A stretch of 64,000 nt of DNA. It comes from Clostridium sp. 26_21. Its GTDB lineage: Bacteria; Bacillota; Clostridia; TANB77; CAG-508. The position numbers and the translations under genes were made by a program. Below are positions 51,864-59,491 of the stretch, piece after piece; positions within the stretch are counted from its first letter, which is position 1; each line of letters opens with the position of its first letter. The notes beneath the pieces are model-generated. The model saw only the letters and a list, made by a program, of their open reading frames with translations. It did not search any database and had not been told where the DNA came from. Where the stretch lies: the NCBI GenBank assembly GCA_001915995.1, contig MNRO01000018.1:62001-126000 (forward strand). Direction: 5' to 3'.

Positions 51864-52145
51864 ATGTATGTAGTTCCTAAAATCATGTTCCCATTTATGT
51901 GGAAGAAGAACAATCCGCCGAAGACATTGCATTTGAAGAGTACGTGTGAGGGGATATTCGGAGATCTTTTTACTTTAACATCTCTTCCCGACGTAAGTGG
52001 AATTGAACTCATTTTGAGCTATCATGATAAAGAAAATGCTTATTATGAAGGTGCAGAAGGGTATCCAGAGTTTGATATTCTTTCAGATAAACGCAGAGCT
52101 TTTAAAATACAATGGCTTGAGAATATGGGAGGATTATTTATTTAA
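51864..52145 (+). CDS. Orphan small protein, 93 aa
   Basis: No family recognised. ATG 51864 (MYVVPKIMFPFMWKKNNPPK) has GGAGGTG nine bases upstream; a longer frame from 51825 begins inside the leader hairpin. Soluble, with the pattern LHLKSTCEGIFGDLFTLTS, then SGIELILSYHDKENAYYEG, and a basic end (KRRAFKIQWLENMGG). Codons (CCG, TCC, GAC, CGC) are visibly GC-shifted from spoIIQ. It has a perfect promoter, hairpin leader and a shared bidirectional terminator. Confidence 0.7.
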   Translation: MYVVPKIMFPFMWKKNNPPKTLHLKSTCEGIFGDLFTLTSLPDVSGIELILSYHDKENAYYEGAEGYPEFDILSDKRRAFKIQWLENMGGLFI

Positions 52146-52170
52146 ATGATTGAGAAATAGAACTAAAATA

Positions 52171-52209
52171 AAAACGGAGTTTTTGAAATTATTCAAAAGC
52201 TCCGTTTTT
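52171..52209. terminator. Bidirectional terminator between converging orphans
   Basis: AAAACGGAGTTTTTGAA pairs with TTCAAAAGCTCCGTTTT (17 bp, one G-U), with T-runs on both strands. Confidence 0.9.
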
Positions 52210-52218
52210 ACTGTGAAG

Positions 52219-52593
52219 TTATAGAGAAATGCAACCTCTCCAAAACTCACGATCTTTCATCGCAGTTGCAAAGTCAACTGCATCCTGGATATTACGGAAA
52301 CTGAACATCACTTTTACAGTGTCGTCACTGTATTCAGTTTTCATGTCCGTCAACCCGAAGTTATTGGCAAACTTCATCGAATATGCGATGATATGAGCCT
52401 TTTCCCGCGTTACGGGATTCAACTTCTGATTGTTGGCAATTCCCCACCAGTTGTTTTCTACTTCGGTAGGTCTTTTTCCTAAGGCAACGATATGTGCCGG
52501 CCGATCAAAGCTGACGACCACCACATTGTTGTTTATAGAAATAATGCGGATATTCTCGATGGCGGAAGTTTTGGTTACTTTTACAACCTTCAT
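52219..52593 (-). CDS. Orphan small protein, 124 aa, strongly GC-shifted
   Basis: No family recognised. The start at 52593 (MKVVKVTKTS) is set by AAGGAGG nine bases upstream. Soluble alpha/beta pattern: ENIRIISINNNVVVVSFDRP, AHIVALGKRPTEVENNWWG, then KAHIIAYSMKFANNFGL and VKVMFSFRNIQDAVDFATAM. The alternation of beta strands and helices, ending in a DAVDFATAM helix, resembles a small RRM- or ACT-like fold; that is only an impression. The gene has the most GC-rich codons in the window (GCC, GGC, ACG, CGC), suggesting recent acquisition or a special expression class. Confidence 0.7.
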   Translation of the reverse strand: MKVVKVTKTSAIENIRIISINNNVVVVSFDRPAHIVALGKRPTEVENNWWGIANNQKLNPVTREKAHIIAYSMKFANNFGLTDMKTEYSDDTVKVMFSFRNIQDAVDFATAMKDREFWRGCISL

Positions 52594-52624
52594 ACTGATG
52601 GGCCTCCTTATAACCCAGATATCA

Positions 52625-52697
52625 CCCACAATTTTGCGTGGGAATGTGAAAATATATTTTATAAATCAATTATAATACTTTTTACCACGAAAGTCAA
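52625..52697 (-). promoter_or_regulatory. Promoter and leader hairpin of the 52219 orphan
   Basis: On the minus strand TTGACT (52697-52692), 17 bases, TATAAT (52674-52669). The leader has CCCAC/GTGGG, and its ATTGTGGGT run also occurs in the leader of the 42348 orphan. Confidence 0.68.
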
Positions 52698-52838
52698 CAT
52701 AATTATTGCAAGCTGATATTTAATCTATGATATATGTCCAAAATAATTTGTAATATCATATAATAATTACTTGTACTTTTTTTATATTTGTGATATTATA
52801 ATCACGAAATTAAAACTCAGTATAAATGGAGGTTTCAA

Positions 52839-53711
52839 ATGAAAATATTAGTAACAGGAGCTAACGGAATGTTAGCCAAAGAAGTAAAAGAAAAATTTGC
52901 AAAAGGAAATGAAATAATAGCAACAGATGTATCAGAATTAGATATAACAAATGAAAAAGCAGTTATGGAATATGTAGAAAATACAAAGCCAGAATATATA
53001 ATAAATTGTGCAGCATATACAGCTGTAGACAAAGCAGAAGAAAATTATGACTTAGCAGATAGAATAAATGGAGATGGACCAACAAATTTAGCTAAAGCAG
53101 CAAAAAAAGTTGGTGCAAAATTAGTACATATATCTACAGACTATGTATTTGGTGGAAATTTAGATATATCAGAAGATTATAAAGAAGATGATGAAAAACA
53201 TCCAGTAACAGCATATGGAAAAACAAAATTACATGGTGAAGAAGGAATAACAGCAAACATGGATGAATATTACATCTTCAGAACAGCATGGTTATATGGA
53301 GTTGGAGGAAACAATTTTGTAAAAACAATGACAAAATTAGGATCAACAAGAGATGAAATAAATGTAGTATCAGATCAACATGGAAGTCCAACATATGCAA
53401 AAGATCTAACAGAAATAATATATCAAGCAATAGAGAAAAAAATACCTTATGGAATATATAATGCTACAAATGAAGGATATACAACATGGTATGATTTTAC
53501 AAAAGAAATATTAGCAGAACAAGGAATTACATGTAAAGTAAATCCTGTAACAACAGAACAATATATAGAAATGATGAAAGTTACACAAGCAAAAAGACCA
53601 TTTAATTCACAAATGTCAAAAGCAAAACTTGAAGCATGTGGAATAAAAGTTCCTGAGTGGAAAGATGGATTAAAAAGATACTTAGAAGAAGCAAAAAAAA
53701 TAGAACAATAG
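52839..53711 (+). CDS. rfbD: dTDP-4-dehydrorhamnose reductase
   Basis: 290-residue short-chain dehydrogenase family enzyme. NAD(P)-binding GANGMLAKEV at the N-terminus, ELDITNEKAV, NCAAYTAVDKAEEN, STDYVFGG, catalytic YGKTKLHGE, and FRTAWLYGVGGNNFVKTM are diagnostic for RfbD/RmlD. It catalyses the last step of dTDP-L-rhamnose synthesis. It leads the rfbD-rfbA-rfbC-rfbB operon. A promoter TTGTAC-N17-TATTAT lies near 52769-52797. Confidence 0.96.
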   Translation: MKILVTGANGMLAKEVKEKFAKGNEIIATDVSELDITNEKAVMEYVENTKPEYIINCAAYTAVDKAEENYDLADRINGDGPTNLAKAAKKVGAKLVHISTDYVFGGNLDISEDYKEDDEKHPVTAYGKTKLHGEEGITANMDEYYIFRTAWLYGVGGNNFVKTMTKLGSTRDEINVVSDQHGSPTYAKDLTEIIYQAIEKKIPYGIYNATNEGYTTWYDFTKEILAEQGITCKVNPVTTEQYIEMMKVTQAKRPFNSQMSKAKLEACGIKVPEWKDGLKRYLEEAKKIEQ

Positions 53712-53726
53712 AAAGGATGTAGTATT

Positions 53727-54617
53727 ATGAAAAATAGAAAAGGAATTATATTAGCAGGAGGAAGTGGAACAAGATTATATCCATTAACACTTGCAATATC
53801 AAAACAAATAATGCCTGTATATGATAAGCCAATGATTTATTATCCATTATCAATATTAATGCAAGCAGATATAAGAGAAGTTTTAATAATAACAACACCA
53901 AGAGATTTAGAAACATTTAAAAGTTTACTTGGAGATGGAAGCCAATGGGGAATGAAATTTGAATATAAAGTTCAAGAAAAACCAAATGGTTTAGCAGAAG
54001 CATTTATTATAGGAGAAGACTTTATAGGACAAGATAATGTTGCAATGATATTAGGTGATAATATGTTTTATGGAGAACATTTAGCACAAAAATTAAAAGA
54101 AGCAAATGAAAGAGAAAATGAAGCAACAATATTTGGGTATTATGTAAAAGATCCAAGGGCATACGGAGTGGTAGAAATTGATGAAAATGGAAAAGCTGTG
54201 TCAATTGAAGAAAAACCAGCAAATCCAAAATCAAATTATGCTGTACCAGGATTATATTTCTATACAAATGAAGTAATAGAAATAGCCAAAAATGTAAAAC
54301 CATCTGCAAGAGGAGAATTAGAAATAACATCAATAAATGAAGAATATATGAAAAGAGGTCAACTAAAAGTTGAAAAATTAGGAAGAGGAATGACATGGTT
54401 TGATACAGGCACACATGATGCATTAATAGAAACAGCAAGTTTTGTTCAAACAATTCAAAAACGCCAAGGTCTACAAATATGTTGTCCAGAAGAAATAGCA
54501 TTTGATAAAGGATGGATAAATTCAGAACAATTATCAAATTTAGCTCAAAAATATATGAAAACAGATTATGGAAAATATTTAAAAGATGTAGCAGACGACG
54601 TATTTGGTGAAGAATAG
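53727..54617 (+). CDS. rfbA: Glucose-1-phosphate thymidylyltransferase
   Basis: 296 residues; the nucleotidyltransferase signature GGSGTRLYPLTLAISKQIMP opens the protein, followed by PMIYYPLSILMQADIREVLI, the metal site LGDNMFYG, and EEKPANPKSNYAVPGLYFY. It makes dTDP-glucose from glucose-1-phosphate and dTTP, the first step of the rhamnose pathway, and is feedback-inhibited by dTDP-rhamnose in known members. It is 15 bases after rfbD, with a normal Shine-Dalgarno. Confidence 0.97.
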   Translation: MKNRKGIILAGGSGTRLYPLTLAISKQIMPVYDKPMIYYPLSILMQADIREVLIITTPRDLETFKSLLGDGSQWGMKFEYKVQEKPNGLAEAFIIGEDFIGQDNVAMILGDNMFYGEHLAQKLKEANERENEATIFGYYVKDPRAYGVVEIDENGKAVSIEEKPANPKSNYAVPGLYFYTNEVIEIAKNVKPSARGELEITSINEEYMKRGQLKVEKLGRGMTWFDTGTHDALIETASFVQTIQKRQGLQICCPEEIAFDKGWINSEQLSNLAQKYMKTDYGKYLKDVADDVFGEE

Positions 54618-54639
54618 AAAAAATTATTTAATTCAAAAG

Positions 54640-54672
54640 AAAGGAGAGATATCTAGCTAAAAACTGGATATC
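54640..54672 (+). promoter_or_regulatory. rfbC ribosome-binding site followed by a hairpin
   Basis: AAAGGAGA (54640-54647) is followed at once by GATATCTAG-CTAAAAA-CTGGATATC (54648-54672), a 9-bp stem. Nine bases then precede ATG 54682. The linear Shine-Dalgarno to start distance is about 34 bases, and about nine if the hairpin is folded out. Confidence 0.6.
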
Positions 54673-54681
54673 TAGTATAAC

Positions 54682-55272
54682 ATGGGAAAATTCAAAAAAA
54701 CAGAAACAACAATAGATGGTGTATATATAATAGAACCAACAGTATTTGGAGACAATAGAGGATACTTTATGGAAACATATAGCAAAAAAGATTTTGAAGA
54801 AATAGGACTAAATTATGATTTTGTACAAGACAATCAATCAAAATCAAAAAAAGGTGTGTTAAGAGGATTACATTTTCAAAAAGAAAATACACAGGCGAAA
54901 CTTGTTAGATGTATAAAAGGTGAAGTATTTGATGTTGCTGTTGATTTAAGACCTGGAAGTAAAACATATGGAAAATGGGAAGGTGTTATATTAACAGAAG
55001 AAAATAAAAAAATGTTTATGATACCAAAAGGATTTGCACATGGATTTTTAGTATTATCAGACGAAGCTGAATTTACATATAAATGTGATGATATATATAA
55101 TCATGAAGCAGAAGGTGGATTAAAATTTGATGATCCAGATGTTGGAATTGAATGGCCAATGGGAGATTTAAAGAAAGAAGATTTAATAACATCAGAAAAA
55201 GATGCAAAATGGCCATCTTTACAAGAATTAAAACAAACAGACTTATTTAAAAATATAAAAGGAGAAATTTAA
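54682..55272 (+). CDS. rfbC: dTDP-4-dehydrorhamnose 3,5-epimerase
   Basis: 196-residue cupin. Motifs are FGDNRGYFMETYSKKDFEE, FVQDNQSKSKKGVLRGLHFQ with the catalytic His, RCIKGEVFDVAVDLRPGS, and PKGFAHGFLVLSDEAEFTYK. It epimerises C3 and C5 of dTDP-4-keto-6-deoxyglucose. Its Shine-Dalgarno is separated from the ATG by a hairpin, so its output relative to rfbA may be set structurally. rfbB starts two bases after its stop. Confidence 0.96.
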   Translation: MGKFKKTETTIDGVYIIEPTVFGDNRGYFMETYSKKDFEEIGLNYDFVQDNQSKSKKGVLRGLHFQKENTQAKLVRCIKGEVFDVAVDLRPGSKTYGKWEGVILTEENKKMFMIPKGFAHGFLVLSDEAEFTYKCDDIYNHEAEGGLKFDDPDVGIEWPMGDLKKEDLITSEKDAKWPSLQELKQTDLFKNIKGEI

Positions 55273-55274
55273 TT

Positions 55275-56240
55275 ATGAAAAATATATTAGTAACAGGTGC
55301 AGCAGGATTTATAGGAGCAAATTTTGTCGAATATTTTGTAAATAAACATCCAGACTACAAAGTAGTTGTAGTAGATAAATTAACATATGCAGGAAATATG
55401 GCAAATTTAGATAAAGTAAAAGATAAAATATCATTTGAAAAAGCAGATATATGTGATTTTGAAAAAATGAAAGAAATATTTGATAAATATGATATAAATG
55501 GTGTAATACATTTTGCTGCTGAATCACATGTAGACAACAGTATAAAAAATCCATTTGTATTTACACATACAAATGTAATAGGAACACATACATTATTAGA
55601 AACAGCAAAACAAAAATGGGGAGAAGGTTCAGAAAATAAATTTGTACATATATCAACAGATGAAGTATATGGTGCATTAGGAGAAGATGGATATTTTACA
55701 GAAAAATCACCAATACAACCAAGTAGCCCATATTCAGCATCAAAAGCAAGTTCAGATTTAATTGCATTTGCATATCATACAACATATAAAATGAATGTAA
55801 ATGTAACAAATTGTTCAAACAATTATGGACCATATCAACATAATGAAAAATTAATCCCACACATGATTAAACTTGCAATGAATAATGAAAAATTACCAGT
55901 TTATGGTACAGGAAAAAATATAAGAGATTGGTTATATGTAGAAGATCATTGTAAAGCAATAGATATGGTATTCCATAAAGGTATTGCTGGTGAAAGATAT
56001 AATATAGGTGGACACAATGAAAAAAGAAATATAGATATTGTAAAACTTATATTAAAAAGATTAGGAAAATCAGAAGATTTAATTCAATATGTAGAAGATA
56101 GAAAAGGTCATGATTATAGATATGCAATAGATCCAAGTAAAATAAAAGCAGAACTTGGATGGGAACCAGAAACAAAATTTGAAGATGGGATTGTAAAAAC
56201 AATAGATTGGTATATAGCAAATCCAGATTGGCTTAAATAA
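55275..56240 (+). CDS. rfbB: dTDP-glucose 4,6-dehydratase
   Basis: 321-residue extended SDR. GAAGFIGANFVEYFVNKHP is the NAD site; DKLTYAGNMANL, FAAESHVDNSI, STDEVYGALGEDG and YSASKASSDLIAFAYHTTY (catalytic Tyr/Lys) are RmlB signatures, with RDWLYVEDHCKAI and NIGGHNEKRNID later. It performs step two of dTDP-rhamnose synthesis. With rfbD, rfbA and rfbC it completes the pathway, so the cell should make a rhamnose-bearing surface polymer. Confidence 0.97.
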   Translation: MKNILVTGAAGFIGANFVEYFVNKHPDYKVVVVDKLTYAGNMANLDKVKDKISFEKADICDFEKMKEIFDKYDINGVIHFAAESHVDNSIKNPFVFTHTNVIGTHTLLETAKQKWGEGSENKFVHISTDEVYGALGEDGYFTEKSPIQPSSPYSASKASSDLIAFAYHTTYKMNVNVTNCSNNYGPYQHNEKLIPHMIKLAMNNEKLPVYGTGKNIRDWLYVEDHCKAIDMVFHKGIAGERYNIGGHNEKRNIDIVKLILKRLGKSEDLIQYVEDRKGHDYRYAIDPSKIKAELGWEPETKFEDGIVKTIDWYIANPDWLK

Positions 56241-56241
56241 G

Positions 56242-56279
56242 AAAGGAGATAAGTGTTAGTTTCTATGAAGCTAACACTT
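56242..56279 (+). promoter_or_regulatory. yqeK ribosome-binding site followed by a 13-bp hairpin
   Basis: AAAGGAGAT (56242-56250) is followed directly by AAGTGTTAGTTTC (56251-56263) pairing with GAAGCTAACACTT (56267-56279) over a TAT loop. Eleven bases then lead to ATG 56291. The geometry is the same as at rfbC. Confidence 0.62.
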
Positions 56280-56290
56280 TAACTGATGAA

Positions 56291-56872
56291 ATGAAAAAAG
56301 TAGATACAATGAAAGAAGAATTAAAACAAATATTATCAGAAAAAAGATATATTCATTCTATAGGTGTAATGGAAATGGCAATGGAACTTGCCCAAATTTA
56401 TAATATTGATATAGAAACAGCACAAATTGCAGGACTTCTTCATGACAATGCAAAAGAGATGACAGATGATGAAATGTTACAATATGTAAAAGAAAATAAT
56501 ATCCAGATTTCAGAGACTGAAAGAAATAGTGTTAAATTATTACACGGTAAAATTGGTGCAGATATAGCTAAGAAAAAATATGGTGTTAGCGAAGAAATTG
56601 CTAAAGCAATTGAATATCATACGACAACAAATCCTAATATGGATACATTAGCCAAAATAATTTATGTTTCAGATAAAATTGAATTAAATAGAAAAACAGA
56701 AAAATATGATATTGAAGCAGAAAGAAAATTAGCAAAAGAAGATTTAGATAAAGCAATGTTATTAATAATAAATGATGTGACAAAATATCTAATAGAACAA
56801 GGTAAATTAATTGCAATAGAAAGTATTGAAACAAGAAATAAATTATTAGTAAATATAAAAGGAGAAAATTAA
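56291..56872 (+). CDS. yqeK: HD-domain bis(5'-nucleosyl)-tetraphosphatase YqeK
   Basis: 193-residue HD phosphohydrolase: KRYIHSIGVMEMAMELAQIY (first His), AGLLHDNAKEMTDDEM (HD pair), LLHGKIGADIAKKKYGV and AIEYHTTTNPNMDTLAKIIY, followed by YVSDKIELNRK. YqeK hydrolyses Ap4A symmetrically to ADP with an iron pair. It usually neighbours nadD and rsfS, so its place between rfbB and rsmE is unusual. An alternative start, ATG 56309, has no Shine-Dalgarno. It overlaps rsmE by one base. Confidence 0.93.
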   Translation: MKKVDTMKEELKQILSEKRYIHSIGVMEMAMELAQIYNIDIETAQIAGLLHDNAKEMTDDEMLQYVKENNIQISETERNSVKLLHGKIGADIAKKKYGVSEEIAKAIEYHTTTNPNMDTLAKIIYVSDKIELNRKTEKYDIEAERKLAKEDLDKAMLLIINDVTKYLIEQGKLIAIESIETRNKLLVNIKGEN

Positions 56873-57609
56873 TGCCACGATTTTTTGTTAAAAATAATCA
56901 AATAAATAATAATAAAATAACTATAATTGATGAAGATGTAAAACACATAAAAAATGTGTTAAGAAAACAAATTGGAGATAAAATTGAAGTTTGTAATCAA
57001 GATACAGGAAATTCATATAAATGTGAAATTGAAATAATCGCAGAAAATGAAATAGAAACAAAGATTATAGAGGAACAAAAAAATATTCAAGAAAAGATAA
57101 AAGTGGATATATATCAAGGATTGCCAAAATCAGATAAAATGGAATTAATAATTCAAAAATCAGTTGAATTAGGGGCAAATTCAATAATACCAGTAAATAT
57201 GAAAAGATGTGTTGTAAAATTAGAAGGAAAAGACGAAATTAAGAAAAATGAAAGATGGCAAAAAATTGCAGAAAGTGCAGCAAAACAATGTGGTAGAAGT
57301 TTTATTCCTGAAGTAAAACATTTAATAAATGTTAAAAAAATTTGTAATTGGATAAATGAATATGATGTAATTATAGTTGCATATGAAAATGAAAAAGAAA
57401 ACACATTAAAAGCAGAATTGAAAAAATTAAAAGCATCAGACTTAAAAATAGGAATTGTAATTGGACCAGAAGGTGGATTTGAAGAAAGTGATATAAAATT
57501 ATTAAAAGAAAGTGGAGCAAAAATTGTTACATTAGGTGATAGAATATTAAGAACAGAAACAGTAGCATTAAATGTATTGAGTATTATAATGTATGAATTT
57601 GAGCAATAA
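56872..57609 (+). CDS. rsmE: 16S rRNA (uracil1498-N3)-methyltransferase
   Basis: 245-residue SPOUT methyltransferase. The N-terminal PUA-like part has HIKNVLRKQIGDKIEVCNQD. The knot has KSDKMELIIQKSVELGANSI, KNERWQKIAESAAKQCGRS, and the SAM loop IGPEGGFEESDIKLLKESGA with LGDRILRTETVALNVLS. It methylates N3 of U1498 in the 30S decoding centre. It starts in the stop codon of yqeK and ends the operon. Confidence 0.95.
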   Translation: MPRFFVKNNQINNNKITIIDEDVKHIKNVLRKQIGDKIEVCNQDTGNSYKCEIEIIAENEIETKIIEEQKNIQEKIKVDIYQGLPKSDKMELIIQKSVELGANSIIPVNMKRCVVKLEGKDEIKKNERWQKIAESAAKQCGRSFIPEVKHLINVKKICNWINEYDVIIVAYENEKENTLKAELKKLKASDLKIGIVIGPEGGFEESDIKLLKESGAKIVTLGDRILRTETVALNVLSIIMYEFEQ

Positions 57610-57631
57610 AATAAAAATACAAAGAAAAAGC

Positions 57632-57661
57632 TTGACTTTTATATAGTGTAGGGTGTAAAAT
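57632..57661 (+). promoter_or_regulatory. efp promoter
   Basis: TTGACT (57632-57637), 18 bases, TAAAAT (57656-57661). Confidence 0.6.
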
Positions 57662-57708
57662 AATAATATTGAAAATTATGTTAAGAATTATTAGAAGGGA
57701 GAAATAAT

Positions 57709-58275
57709 ATGGCAGGAGTATACATGGCAGGAGATTTTAGAAATGGAACAACATTTGAAATGGACGGAGGAGTATTCAGAGTAGTTGAATTCCAACACGT
57801 AAAACCAGGAAAAGGAGCTGCATTTGTTAGAACAAAATTAAAAAATGTAATAACAGGAGCTGTTTTAGAAAAAACATTTAATCCATCAGATAAATATCCA
57901 GGAGCTGAAATTGAAAAGAAAACAATGCAATATTTATACAATGATGGAGATTTATATTATTTTATGGATAATGATACATATGATCAAATGCCATTAAATA
58001 AAGCAGATTTAGGAGATTGTTTAAAATATTTAAAAGAAAATATGGAAGTAACAATTCTTTCATTCAAAGGAAAAGTATTTGCTGTTGAACCACCAATATT
58101 TGTTGAATTAGAAGTTACATATACAGAACCAGGATTTGCTGGAAATACAACAACAACATCTGGAAAACCAGCAAAACTAGAAACAGGACTAGAATTACAA
58201 GTTCCTATGTTTGTAAACATTGGTGATGTTTTAAGAATTGATACAAGAACATGTGAATATATGGAAAGAGTATAG
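57709..58275 (+). CDS. efp: Elongation factor P
   Basis: 188 residues, three OB-like domains. The tip loop is HVKPGKGAAFVRTKLKNVIT with the modifiable Lys at 35; later motifs are YPGAEIEKKTMQYLYNDGD and the end GDVLRIDTRTCEYMERV. EF-P enters the E site and relieves stalling at polyproline. ATG 57709 is used; a second ATG five codons on is also possible. No yfmR or lysine-modification gene is adjacent. It has its own promoter and terminator. Confidence 0.96.
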   Translation: MAGVYMAGDFRNGTTFEMDGGVFRVVEFQHVKPGKGAAFVRTKLKNVITGAVLEKTFNPSDKYPGAEIEKKTMQYLYNDGDLYYFMDNDTYDQMPLNKADLGDCLKYLKENMEVTILSFKGKVFAVEPPIFVELEVTYTEPGFAGNTTTTSGKPAKLETGLELQVPMFVNIGDVLRIDTRTCEYMERV

Positions 58276-58285
58276 AATAAATTTA

Positions 58286-58325
58286 AAAGGCTAGTCTATT
58301 TATAACAAAAAAGACCAGTCTTTTT
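58286..58325 (+). terminator. efp terminator
   Basis: AAAGGCTAGTCT pairs with AGACCAGTCTTT (two G-U), with a T-run. Confidence 0.8.
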
Positions 58326-58347
58326 GTTCGAAAGAGAGGTGAAAAAA

Positions 58348-58512
58348 ATGTCAGAAAAAGAATTATTAGAAAAAATAGAAAAATTAGAAAAAAGAGTTGA
58401 AGAACTTGAGAATGATATGGCAACAGTAAAAGAAGATATGTATGTATTTACAGAAGATGAAGAAAATAGTAATTGCACAGGTTGTTGTTCTAGTTGTGGA
58501 GGATGCGAATAA
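58348..58512 (+). CDS. 54-aa coiled-coil protein with a Cys-rich tail
   Basis: I chose ATG 58348 behind GAGAGGTG; a longer frame from 58324 starts inside the efp terminator. The first 30 residues are a perfect heptad coiled coil (EKELLEKIEKLEKRVEELEN), then an acidic link (FTEDEENSN), then the tail CTGCCSSCGGCE with five Cys spaced CxxCCxxCxxC. This looks like a dimerising metal- or Fe-S-binding mini-protein, but I know no named family. It has a good Shine-Dalgarno. Transcription could come from efp read-through, since no separate promoter is clear. Confidence 0.7.
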   Translation: MSEKELLEKIEKLEKRVEELENDMATVKEDMYVFTEDEENSNCTGCCSSCGGCE

Positions 58513-58527
58513 AAATGTCTTAAATTA

Positions 58528-58602
58528 TTGACTATTATGTAAATTAATGATATAATATGAATATCGCAATTTACTTTGAAGAAGTTCTTAAAGGAGGAAC
58601 TT
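58528..58602 (+). promoter_or_regulatory. Promoter and RBS hairpin of the 58607 orphan
   Basis: TTGACT (58528-58533), 17 bases, TATAAT (58551-58556). AAGTTC/GAACTT (58582-58602) encloses the Shine-Dalgarno AAGGAGG. Confidence 0.65.
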
Positions 58603-58606
58603 GATT

Positions 58607-58882
58607 ATGGGCATGGAAATTACCACTTATGAATTCACAAAAACTGCAGCTTTCCGGATTGATGATAAAAATAATATCCTGAAAGGTGTTACCATTTGTG
58701 GGCCTGGTAGGGACCAGAGAAGCTATTATGCAGTAAGGGCGGAACAGGGGGAAGGAACCCTTACATTAGACATCCTTGAGGAAGCCCTTGCAATCGTCAA
58801 TCTTTTCAACAAAGAAGGATATAATTTCATTATCAATGAAGTTATCCCTGCTACACTCAAAAACCTTGCAACAAATTATTAA
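58607..58882 (+). CDS. Orphan small protein, 91 aa, GC-shifted
   Basis: No family recognised. ATG 58607 lies nine bases after GGAGG; a TTG at 58601 is too close to it. Pattern: strand-rich N-terminal half (EITTYEFTKTAAFRIDDKNN, then GVTICGPGRDQRSYYAVRAE), then a helix (LDILEEALAIVNLFNKEGYN) and an amphipathic end. No signal or membrane segment. Codons such as CGG, GGG, ACC, ATC and CCT set it apart from efp. It has its own promoter and a strong terminator. Confidence 0.7.
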   Translation: MGMEITTYEFTKTAAFRIDDKNNILKGVTICGPGRDQRSYYAVRAEQGEGTLTLDILEEALAIVNLFNKEGYNFIINEVIPATLKNLATNY

Positions 58883-58908
58883 TAGAACACATCTCCAACA
58901 AAGAACTG

Positions 58909-59067
58909 TGTCACTGGTTTTTCCAGTGGCATTTTTTTATATACTAGGAAAGTTCTCCGAACTTCCTAGTATATAAAAACTATAATTGCTAGCCCTTTGA
59001 GATTTTCTCCTTTTAGTCGAAAACTCAAATTGGGCGAGAACAAAGGGCGACTGCGTCGCTTTGTTCT
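58909..59067. repeat. Cluster of four hairpins between two orphan genes
   Basis: (1) TGTCACTGG/CCAGTGGCA with a T-run (58909-58938), the terminator of the 58607 gene. (2) A near-perfect palindrome, TATATACTAGGAA(A)GTTC around TCC (58938-58975), terminator-like on both strands. (3) GCCCTTTGAG/CTCAAATTGGGC (58992-59035). (4) AGAACAAAG and CGAC pairing with GTCG and CTTTGTTCT (59037-59067), ending just before the next -35. Confidence 0.75.
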
Positions 59068-59068
59068 G

Positions 59069-59097
59069 TTGACAAAAAGAGAAAAATATTTTATAAT
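59069..59097 (+). promoter_or_regulatory. Perfect sigma-A promoter of the 59140 pair
   Basis: TTGACA (59069-59074), 17 bases, TATAAT (59092-59097). Confidence 0.8.
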
Positions 59098-59139
59098 ATA
59101 TTGGTTGTCAAATAACTATTTTTTGAAAAGAGGGAAAAT

Positions 59140-59460
59140 ATGCTTTACAATTTGGATGAAAAGGAAAATGTAAGATGTTTCTCAACAGAATTGCATGAAG
59201 ATGACTACAAAATTGATTTTCAAGGTGGGGAATTACATGGAGTATTAGTAATAAACGAGAATAAAACTGAAACTCAATATTATACAATAATTCCTAAAGG
59301 GAGTGAATCTAAACTAACAAAATCAATAATAACAATGGCATTTAAAAAATTGTTAAGAGTAGACTCTAAGCAATTTGCTGAAGCATTTGAAATGTTAAAA
59401 AATTGCAATCCTGACTATTATAAAGCAGTATTTGATGAGGTTTATAAAGAGGAATTCTGA
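59140..59460 (+). CDS. Orphan small protein, 106 aa, first of a paralogous pair
   Basis: No family recognised. AGAGGG precedes ATG 59140. A beta-rich first half (YKIDFQGGELHGVLVINENK, TQYYTIIPKG) is followed by a helical second half (TKSIITMAFKKLLRVDSKQF, then MLKNCNPDYYKAVFDEV). The second half matches the next protein in order and spacing (T--I---FK+L--V---+F, then P-++K---D), so the two look like tandem duplicates. No export signal. Host-like AT-rich codons, unlike the 58607 orphan. It shares promoter and terminator with its partner. Confidence 0.7.
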   Translation: MLYNLDEKENVRCFSTELHEDDYKIDFQGGELHGVLVINENKTETQYYTIIPKGSESKLTKSIITMAFKKLLRVDSKQFAEAFEMLKNCNPDYYKAVFDEVYKEEF

Positions 59461-59491
59461 ATAAACAGAAAATTCTATAAGTGAGGGCATT

